This document shows positions 54,930 through 64,000 of a DNA stretch of 64,000 nt, piece by piece. The DNA lies in the NCBI GenBank assembly GCA_963082975.1, contig OY720344.1:75938053-76002052 (forward strand). Reading direction: 5' to 3'. Position numbers and translations under genes: made by a program. The notes under the pieces were generated by a model, which worked only from the letters and a program-made list of their open reading frames with translations, was not told the origin of the DNA and did no database searches. Source of the DNA: Labia minor (lineage: Eukaryota; Arthropoda; Insecta; Dermaptera; Spongiphoridae). The stretch's first letter is position 1. Each line of letters starts with the position of its first letter.

Positions 54930-57510
54930 TTAACCAGACATAATCATTCGAACAAATTCTTCATAATTTATATTTCCTTGGGAATCTTCTTGACCACTCA
55001 ATAGTTGCTCCACTTCATCATCAAGTAATTTTTCGCCTGACAAAAAAATGAATTATTTGGTAATTAATATTAAAATAATTGCAACATATCTTAGATATAT
55101 CCTACTATAGTGTAATATTATATACTAAAATGATAAATATATTGTTTAGGAGATAATTTTGATTAAAAAGTGCTTTTGATTTGATGATTCAATAAATTAC
55201 ACAAAATTATAAATATATACTACATGGGCTGAAAAGTCGCGGGATTTTCAATAGATGACGACACTAGAAAATCAACATGACTCATTTCGAGAGGCTCATC
55301 TGTCACTAGTTTAAGTATGAAGGTATGAAGTATCAAGATATTTCGTCCATTCGTTTACAAGTTATAGTTGTTTGAGTGACGCTACTTTCGCCTTCATAAG
55401 AAAAATGGAAAAATAGGAATATCGCGTCTTGATTAAACATTATTCTAGAAGGAGCCGATGTAGGATAACATTCCTGCAACCATTGCAATGATTGTTCACT
55501 TTAAAAAACATTAAAAAACAATGTTTAATCAAGACGCGATATTTCTGTTTTTCCATTTTTCTTATGAAGGCGAAAGTAGCGTCACTCAAACGACTGTAGC
55601 TTGTAAACGAATGGACGAAATGTCATGATTCTTAATACATAAACTAGTGACAGATGAGCCTCTCGAAATGAGTCATGTTCATTTTCTAGTGGCGTCTCCT
55701 ATTGAAAAATCCCGGGACTTTTCAACCCATGTAGTATATATATATATATATATATATATGACATTTTTTCTTAACACCAAGACAAATTTGTGGATTAATA
55801 TTTTTATCTTAGAATAATCATTCTAAATTTTTAAGTATAATATTAAAAATGTGACTCGTTTAACTTTAACTATTGAGAAGTAAGAAATTAAAATTTTAAA
55901 TAAAATATGAAAAACATGCTTTTAATACCTAAAGTTGAGAGTAAATGTCGCAATTCTGCTGAAGAAATAAAACCATTCCCATCTTTATCAAAGTGTCGAA
56001 GACCTTCGATAAAATCATCAGCAGTATCTGAACTTCGACTTTTTGAAATTGCTTGAAAAATTGGTAAAAATACTTCAAAACTTATGCGTTCATCTAAAAA
56101 AATTTGAAAAATGTAAACTAATTATTTAATATTCTTTTGAATAAATTTATATGTAAGTATATTTTGTATTAATTTGTTCTCCTAAATTGTCACAATAAAC
56201 CTATATTATTATATATACTACCTGGCTTATGTTGGTGGGTAAACTTTTTTACATCAGACTCTGTTGGATTTTGGCCGAGAGCTCTTAAAGCATCGCCGAT
56301 TTGAGAAACATGGATTTTTCCATCGCCTCTCGAATCAAATAATTGAAAAGCTTCTTGAAAATCTAAAATATTATATAAGTTAATTCTAAGTCTAAAATGT
56401 CAAGACATTTTATTTTTATCGGGAATTAATATTATATAATAAAGCATTTTTTTTTTGATGGAAGAATTGTTCTGCCACCTTTCCTAAAAAAAGATATTTA
56501 GAATCCCCTTTAACTTGAGAATGGAAGGAAACATTTAGGATATTTGCTAGATAATGGAATAGAGATAAATTTATATTTAATATTTAACTCTTTAAAAACC
56601 ACAATTGAAAGTAGTCCCAAAATTATTTAAATATCCCGATATATGAAATGGTAATATCATTAAGATATCTTAAATATTATGTAAAATTATTAATAAAATA
56701 TTTAAAAAGAAATCAAAAATCATAATGAAACCATTCCTTATGATGCAATATAAAAATAAATCTAAGACTAGGTATTGACATTGACAGTTCTTTTTGCAGC
56801 AAGAGGCAATGTCATAAAAAATAACAAATTATGATTGAAAGTTGATAAACAGATGCGAGGGTTCCTAAGATTGGACATTAATTTAATTATAATTTCTTCA
56901 ACAATATAGCATTAATGACAATTCAGTGTTTTCAAAATGTATGAAAGTTGATAATTCATGAAAGTATTTTAGAACAAGAGATAATACAATTAAATTTAAG
57001 ATAAACATAAAGGTGATAAGATAATATGCTATCTTTATAAATCTTAGAAGAAATTATTTAATTCCATTCAAATCTTTAAATATTCACAGCCAAATATATT
57101 TACAATACCTTCAATTGAAGTAAGAACTTTATTTGTCATTTCATAACCGTACATCATTTTGAAAAAAATTATGTAGCACAAAATTTGTCAATATTAGCCT
57201 TGTCGTTTTCAAATGAAAGATCTACCTGTATAAGAATTTATGCTACAAATAGCAAAAAACCTTCTGTAACTCGCTATTTTACTTTCAATTTATGGCCTAA
57301 TATGGTAAAGATTTGTCGTTCTGGGCGTGTCAGATGAGTCAGAATGAAAACCTGACCTCTTTTTACAAGGTACTATTACTTACCGGCCAACTGGTCTTCG
57401 GTATATGAAACCTGAAAAATTCAATACAATTTATTTTAATAAAATATATTAATTATATAAGTATATTTAAAAAATATCTATATATAAAAAATAGAAAATT
57501 TATTTACCAT
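54930..57510 (-). CDS. Mlc-c: Myosin essential light chain, non-muscle type
   Basis: Five exons on the minus strand: 57510-57508, 57411-57384, 56362-56222, 56093-55929, 55036-54930. They sum to 444 nt, 147 residues, the usual length. The first coding exon is only the ATG, followed at once by a donor GTAAAT. The protein reads [16 protein letters not shown], then the EF-hand-like [33 protein letters not shown], and [21 protein letters not shown] at the end. It binds the myosin heavy-chain neck with the regulatory light chain and stiffens the lever arm. Intron 4 carries a mariner foldback element. It is divergent to DARS1. Splice phases all agree. Confidence 0.94.
55220..55734. mobile_element. 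mariner-derived foldback element
   Basis: Ends CTACATGGG(C/T)TGAAAAGTC are inverted and flanked by TA. Arms of about 230-250 bp face each other, and each arm contains the start of a mariner transposase (an ATGGAAAAA start followed by [10 protein letters not shown]-like residues). The rest of the gene is missing, so it formed by internal deletion and inverted joining. A (TA)n run follows at 55735-55758. Confidence 0.85.
56363..57383. other. Mlc-c intron 2
   Basis: One-kilobase intron with no recognised gene or repeat. A slightly GC-richer patch at 57230-57370 could hold an alternative leader, but no clear exon was found. Confidence 0.4.
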
Positions 57511-58483
57511 GTTTTACGTTGAGTTTTTCAAATGAAAAATATATGTAAATGATACGAGGTGGATTTGAAGAGATTCATGTATTAAAAGTATTTTAGTACA
57601 GTATTTATTCTTGAAAAATTCCAATAGAGAGCACCACCACATTAACAATACAAAAATAAATAAATTAATATAGTATTTTATTTAATATTAAATATTAATT
57701 TTCTGTTAATTATAATTTGTATAATAATAAAATATAAATAATAATAATAAATTATTGAATTAATTTTTTTTATGTAATTTTTTTACAATAAATAAATTAT
57801 AAGTAAAATCATTCAAAAATATTTAATATTTTAATTATTAAAAATATTAATACCAGTATTATTATGAAAATTATTATTCCAGATTTTACATCGATAATAT
57901 TATTTAATTTAAAAATTATATAACAGTATAAATTATTTGCTGTTAATACAAAATATTTATATTGTTTTTGATTAATCTTATACCTGTGTAAATTTATACA
58001 ATTTCTTCTCATAATAAAAAAAAATTATTTTATTAATATATATATAAAAGACCATCCGTTATATATATATATAATGCTACATTCTTTAATAATCCCTATT
58101 ATTTAATAAAAACATATATCACACACATAATTATATATTTATCATATCTATATAAATAGATATATTTATTTTTAAAATATAAACATTTTTTTCTTTTTAA
58201 ATTATAACACGTCAAAATTGCCAACTTTTTTTGTACCATAACTTTTATTCACTTTTATTACAACTTTCTTATCACTACTTTAAATATAATTATTAACTAC
58301 TTTAGATTAAATAATATCTACTTAAGTACTTTCTTCTAAGAGTTTAAAATAAAATTAATTTGAAGGTGATTTATATATGACAATATGATTTTATTTATTT
58401 TTTTTTTATATTAATTTTTTCAAGTCTAATAAAATAACCCTAAATTTAATAATTATTTTTAGAAAGCCTGATTTAATCTAAAA
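57511..58483. promoter_or_regulatory. Divergent intergenic region between Mlc-c and DARS1
   Basis: Extremely AT-rich, with TA runs near 58040-58075. It must contain the promoters of both flanking genes, but I cannot place elements. A possible acceptor (TTTTTAG, 58456-58462) just before the DARS1 start hints at a non-coding leader exon. Confidence 0.4.
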
Positions 58484-60297
58484 ATGGTATCTACCGAGGA
58501 GACTATTACAGAAAATAAACCTCTTTCTAAAAGTGCTTTAAAAAAGCAAGAAAAAGAAGCTGCCAAAGCAGCAAAAAAGGCTGAAAAAAAATCTTTAAAT
58601 GTAATTAGAAATTTTTAATCATATTTAAGTATTTAGTTTAGGTTTCGAAATTCATAATCATTTTAATGCGTCTTTTAGGCAACACAAGACGATTCATCTG
58701 AAGATATTTCTGTTGGATTATATGGGGTACCTCCTATGATCCAAAGTTCAGAAAAATTAGATAGAGATTTTATTCATGTTAAAAATCTCAACCCCGATAC
58801 AGTAGGAAAAGTATTTTGGATAAGAGCAAGATTGCATACTAGTAGAGCAAAAGGTTTTTTTAAACATGTTCAAAAATATTAATATATAATAAAAATAATA
58901 CTTTTGATCTTTGATGAACCTAAAACATATATTAGAAAAGTAGTAAAATTATTATTATAAATTAAAATAAATAGTTTCATTAATTTAAATATAATCCTTA
59001 TTTAAAAATTATAACGTTTAAATATTGACTTATAACAATATAATTAATTATATTTTTCTGATAAATTAAAATAAGCACTTACCTCTAAACTAACGAATTA
59101 ACCACTTTTTATTTTATTTAAAGGAAAACAATGTTTTATTGTGGTAAGACAACAATCATATACAGTACAAGGTATCCTTGCTGTTGGAGAGAATACGAGC
59201 AAACAAATGGTTAAATTTTCTGCTGGGTAAGTAAATAAATTCTATATAAAACTTCATCTAATTTAATAAATTTTACACGTGTCTGGTTTCAGAATTACCA
59301 AAGAATCGCTCGTCGATATAGAAGCAGTTATAAGTTCAGTCGATAAAAAAATAGAAAGTTGCACTCAAAGTCAAGTGGAATTGCATATCAAGAAAATTTT
59401 TGTTATTAGTGCAGCTAAAAGTCAATTACCTTTATTAGTAGAAGATGCTGCTCGTGCAAACAAAGAAAATGAAGAGGTGATATCTTTTACCAAATATATA
59501 AAATTAATTTTCATTTATAATTATCGAATTTTCTACTAAAATAGATTTCTCTTATTTATTTTCAATTTCTAATTTTTTATATTTATATTAAATTTTTTTT
59601 TAGGAAGGTTTAAACATTAAAGTTAATCAAGACACTCGTTTGGATAATCGAATTCTTGATTTAAGAACCCCAGCAAATCAAGCAATATTTCGTCTTGAAG
59701 CAGGAGTTTGTAAACTTTTCAGAGATATTCTTACTGATAAAGTAATTAGTTATTTTTTATTTTTTAATTAATTTATTACAAATAATCTCCCCATAACTAA
59801 ATACAAATTGATTACAGGGTTTTGTTGAAATCCATACACCTAAAATAATATCAGCTGCAAGTGAAGGGGGTGCAAATGTATTTACAGTTTCGTATTTTAA
59901 AGGCTCTGCTTATTTGGCACAGAGTCCACAACTTTATAAACAAATGGCTATCGCAGGAGATTTTGATAAAGTCTTTACAGTTGGAGCAGGTAATTATAGA
60001 TAATATAAATTTTTTTATTAAAAATATCCCTCCATATAATCAAATTTAATTATAAATTCTTATAAATTGATACATTTGTTAATCTATATAAATTTTAATA
60101 TTATTTTTAAACATTATAATGTTATATGAAACTTATTTTTTAGTATTTCGAGCTGAAGATAGTAATACCCATCGGCATTTGACGGAATTTGTGGGATTAG
60201 ATCTTGAAATGGCATTTAAATATCATTATCACGAAGTGATTGACACTATAGGAAATACATTTACTCAAATTTTCAAGGGTCTTCGAGATTTGTAAGA

Positions 60298-60328
<31 letters not shown>

Positions 60329-61142
60329 AAGAAAAAAATATTTAACTTTTTTTTTCTCTTTTAAAGCTACAAAGATGAAATTGAAACAATTGGAAAACAA
60401 TATCCTGTCGAACCATTTCAATTTCTTGATCCGCCTTTAAAACTTGAATTCTCTCAAGGAGTTAGTATGTTGAGAGAAGCAGGTGTTCAAATTGGAGACA
60501 ATGATGATTTAAGTACTCCTGATGAAAAGTTACTTGGAAAACTTGTTAAAGCTAAAGTATTTTATCTTTTCATTTTTATTACAAGATTTTTGAATTTTTA
60601 TAGTTTTTTTATTTTTAATTATATATATTTCAGTATAGTACAGATTTTTATATATTGGATAAATATCCTTTGGCTGTGAGGCCTTTTTATACAATGCCAG
60701 ATCCACAAAATAATGTAAGTTTAATTTTTTATTAAGAAAACTTATTAAAATTAATTAATTAATTTCAATAAAAAATATAATCGTTTTAGGAAAAATCAAA
60801 CTCTTACGATATGTTCATGCGAGGAGAGGAGATTTTATCTGGCGCTCAAAGAATTCATGATCCAGAATTTTTAACTGAAAGAGCCAAACATCATGGTGTC
60901 GGTAAGAAATACATTTGAGATATTATAAAAGAAATAATTCATTTAATATAATATAACGACATTTTGAAATTTTTTTAGATATTGAAAAAATTAAAGCCTA
61001 TATTGATTCATTTCGGTATGGATGCCCTCCACATGCTGGCGGTGGGATTGGATTGGAAAGAGTGGTTATGCTTTACCTGGGACTAGATAATATTCGAAAA
61101 ACTTCACTCTTTCCAAGAGATCCCAAACGTTTAACTCCATAA
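58484..61142 (+). CDS. DARS1: Aspartyl-tRNA synthetase, cytosolic
   Basis: Class II synthetase that charges tRNA-Asp. Exons: 58484-58600, 58679-58853, 59124-59226, 59293-59476, 59604-59741, 59818-59989, 60144-60291, 60367-60556, 60634-60714, 60790-60901, 60979-61142. Total 1584 nt, 527 residues. The N-terminus has a Lys/Ala-rich helix (residues 15-38) as in eukaryotic forms, which helps bind tRNA. An OB-fold anticodon-binding domain follows (about 75-180; [24 protein letters not shown]). Catalytic motifs are [16 protein letters not shown] and [10 protein letters not shown] (about 247-282), motif 2 [15 protein letters not shown] (298-312) and motif 3 GIGLERVVM (about 496-504). All introns GT...AG with matching phases. 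In animals it is part of the multisynthetase complex. Confidence 0.96.
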
Positions 61143-62179
61143 ATAAATTTGTATAATAGATTTAATATCTAATGTGAATAAAAAAAAAAATGTATTTTAA
61201 AATATTTGTTTTTAATTTTCACAACTATCCAATAAATTGGATGATTTTTATAAAAATTTTATTATCTTTTTTATTTTTATAAATATACTTTACATAACAT
61301 TTTTGTGGAATATATGAAACCATATTAATTTAGATTTGAATTTTTGTTGTTATCTAAGTGAGGAGCACACATCTACATTTTCCCAAAGTATCTATTCTTT
61401 GTTTCGTTAAATACGAAAGAATAATATTCTTGAAGAATTTAAATCATAATTCGAATCGGTTAGCGCATATGAACTTTCAGCGAAGGTGCTTATTTCATAA
61501 AAATGAAAATTTATAAAAACATTTTGCAGGGTGTATTTTGTGAATAATCAAAATATTTTAAATCATCATTGAATATCTATTTTTTTTTACTTTGCCGAAG
61601 AATTTTTTTTAAATTGTATTTTTTTTTATAAACATATTTTAATTTTATTTTATTTTGTAAATAAATTATTATATTTTCTTATTTTAAATGTGATTTTTAT
61701 TTAAGATACAAAAAAATTTATAAAATTAATAAAATTATTTTTCATGGACAGGAAAGTTAACTATTCTTAATTATCAAGCACTTCATTCAAAATCAAATCA
61801 CGCTTTTAAATTTTTCCATTATATAGTTGTCATATAATTTTTTAGAATACCTAATCATTAATAGCAAGAAAATATTTAAAATAATAAGCGCTATGACCTC
61901 TTTTTGACACGAAGCAGAACTATTAATTGCAGCTATCTTCTGACTACAAATATTTCATATTAAAATTTATTTATTTATTTAATATATTTATTAAATGAAA
62001 ATTTGAAAATTTATATAAACTTCTTTGTCATAAATTATACTATTTAAATATATTTTTAAGAACTATGCTAGTAATCGAATTGTGAATAGGCACAAGACAA
62101 TATACCTAGAAAGATCCAACAATCTACAATAACCAAATCAAATTGGAAATATATATACACGTTTCATTCTTTATAAATA
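61143..62179. other. Intergenic region between DARS1 and DYM
   Basis: AT-rich, with an AATAAA-like signal soon after the DARS1 stop (61141-61146). No gene seen. The last 200 bp must hold the DYM promoter. Confidence 0.5.
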
Positions 62180-63950
62180 ATGGGTTCTAGTATTAGTTAT
62201 CAGACAAGTATTTCAAATAATGAACTTCTTAAAAAATTTGTCCAAAAAGAATCGATTTTAGTTGTTGATACTTTTTGGAATAAATTTTTATCATTTTCTT
62301 TTCGGCCTCCAACAACCCCGTAAGTTAATGTCAAATTTTTTAAATTGATTTCTAATCATTTTAATTAATTGTATAATTGAAAATCTAGGTCTGAACATGC
62401 AACTTTAGATCAAAAAATACAATCAATATGTTTGTCTTTTTTGGAAAATAATCTCGAATCAGGCAACTTTGGATCATTGATACAAATTTATTTAAATAAA
62501 TGTACAGAACTCGTTAATTCTACACAAACGAACAAGTAATTACCATTTTTTTTATAGAAATTTTTTTAGAAAAACAATATAATTTAATAAAATTCTTATT
62601 GTTCTATTTATAATTTTAGTAGTGTATTCTGCTGGCAGACTTATAATTCACTTTTTATTATTCGATGTATTACCAAATTCTTAGTGGAAAATATTAAGGA
62701 AGAAGAAGTTATTCGTCACTTTGCTGCTAAAACAAAAACGAATAATGATCTTATGAAAATAGAAGAATTTATAGATTCTTTATTTAATATTCTTGTTGAT
62801 CTTCCAAACAAGTGAGTATTTGTATAATATAAATGATATAAAAGTATCCGATGTTTCTCTTTAAGGATTATTTTTATAGAATTTGGTTTAAAATTAAATT
62901 TAAATTAAATTAAAGATTTCAAATATTATCTCCAGTTTAGGATAAATATTTTATTACCATTTAACAAACATTAATATTTTTTGTTTTTTTATATAACTAT
63001 AATTATATTGATTTTTGTTCTTTTTTTAGGGATTTTACTTATCCAATTCATCTTGAGGCTATAAACTGTTTAATTACTTTATTATCTGTACATTTATTTT
63101 CTCAAAGACCAGCTTCCAATTCTTTCATATATAGGTAAAACAATTATTTATTTATTATTACTAAATGGACTTTAATTAATTTTATCGATATTAAATTTCA
63201 GAAGCCTTATTCAAGGAAAATATTCAATTCATGCTCCAAAATTAATGAAAGTACTTTTGCAGCATGTTGCTGATTATGAGAAAGCACCTCCAGGCTTACA
63301 TCCTAGTAACGGTGGGGGAAGTATTATGCTTGGAATCGCTTGTAAGTTTTTCAATATTAAAATATTATTTAATCATTATTTACATTTTTATAGATTCACT
63401 ATAAAAATTTATTTTTAAAAAATAAATTTACTAAAATTATTAAAGATCTTTATGAATTTCACAAATTTATAATTAAATCTAAATTATTATTTTTTAAAAA
63501 TATCAATATATAATAAAAAAATAATATATATTGAGTTATATTTTTAATATTAACTAACCTAATAATTATTTTTCCTTTTTAGCTGAAATTTGGAATATGT
63601 TAACACTTGGTTTAAGTAGAAATTCTTATCAAAATGAATCAACCGAAGTACCTGTTTGTGTGGATGCTCCATTAGCTAGCCACTCATTACTTCTTATATT
63701 AGTATTAACTAATCATTGTACTGCTGAAAACCCATACAGACAAGCTTTGTTTTCTTGTACCTATTCTTCTGCTGATAGTACAGCTCCCCAACCTGGGGGT
63801 CCCACATTTAAAATTGACTTTGCAAAACTTTACACAACTTTGTGTAAAATTGCTACTCTAGAACATGGCACTTTACTTCTTTATTTATTACTTCATCGAA
63901 ATCCACATTTTAAAAATTTTGTTATGTCTAGGTCAGATATTGAAAATTTG
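62180..63950 (+). CDS. DYM: Dymeclin, 5' part (runs off the window)
   Basis: Exons: 62180-62319, 62389-62535, 62620-62811, 63030-63134, 63202-63341, 63583-63950, then a donor GTAAGC at 63951; the gene continues beyond the window. The first 364 residues match dymeclin throughout: MGSS at the start (Gly2 is a possible myristoylation site), FWNKFLSFSFRPP, NNLESGNLG-like, FCWQTYNSLFIIRC, DFTYPIHLEAIN, ASHSLLLILVLTN, NPYRQALFS, FAKLYTTLC and HGTLLLYLLLH. Dymeclin is a peripheral Golgi protein involved in Golgi organisation and traffic. The other part of the protein, roughly the C-terminal 45 percent, is missing here only because of the window edge. Confidence 0.95.
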
Positions 63951-64000
63951 GTAAGCTTATCTTCTTATATATTTTTCTAAAAAAACTTTATTTTTACAAT

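Noticed and set aside
57809-58012. Minus-strand 67-codon frame
   Set aside because: Low-complexity AT-rich translation in the intergenic region; no support.

Overview
This is AT-rich nuclear DNA of an animal, most likely an arthropod. The genes are split by short introns with GT...AG (twice GC...AG) borders and T-rich acceptors. The recognisable proteins are ordinary metazoan ones: chaperonin CCT epsilon, a row/POGZ-type zinc-finger protein, non-muscle myosin essential light chain, cytosolic aspartyl-tRNA synthetase and dymeclin. The transposon mix (Penelope-like, RTE-like and Jockey-like LINEs, hAT, Tc1/mariner, piggyBac) also fits an arthropod. The species cannot be named from the sequence.

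Layout. 1-3.0 kb: LINE debris and two hAT-type MITEs. 3.0-10.4 kb: CCT5 copy 1, ten coding exons, with a Penelope-like element in intron 3. 10.4-25.5 kb: a nest of transposons. It holds an intact LINE inside a Tc1 relic, a nearly intact hAT element with one in-frame stop, and several foldback structures built partly from LINE remnants with GC-rich hairpin ends. 25.6-31.0 kb: CCT5 copy 2, which lacks the Penelope element and keeps a constant coordinate offset to copy 1. 31.0-35.3 kb (minus strand): an eight-exon gene for a 470-residue coiled-coil protein with 11-residue tandem repeats. 35.3-42.9 kb: gene-poor, with decayed LINE and mariner pieces. 42.9-53.9 kb: a 19-exon gene for a 1190-residue protein joining an inactive IS1595/ISXO2-type transposase-like domain to POGZ/row-type zinc fingers. 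54.9-57.5 kb (minus): Mlc-c. 58.5-61.1 kb: DARS1. 62.2 kb to the end: 5' part of dymeclin.

The CCT5 introns carry a set of likely snoRNAs: four H/ACA-type, one partial H/ACA-like hairpin and two unusually long C/D-type. They form related pairs in different introns, and all are repeated in the second gene copy. So this locus appears to serve both protein folding (CCT ring) and rRNA/snRNA modification.

The strongest leads are: the transposase-domain/zinc-finger fusion; the duplicated CCT5 snoRNA host with near-perfect gene bodies but diverged upstream regions; the paralog-specific Penelope insertion with a clean 12-bp target duplication; and the foldback elements with GC-rich hairpin ends. Exon borders were worked out by eye from reading frame, phase and splice motifs; all models close in frame.
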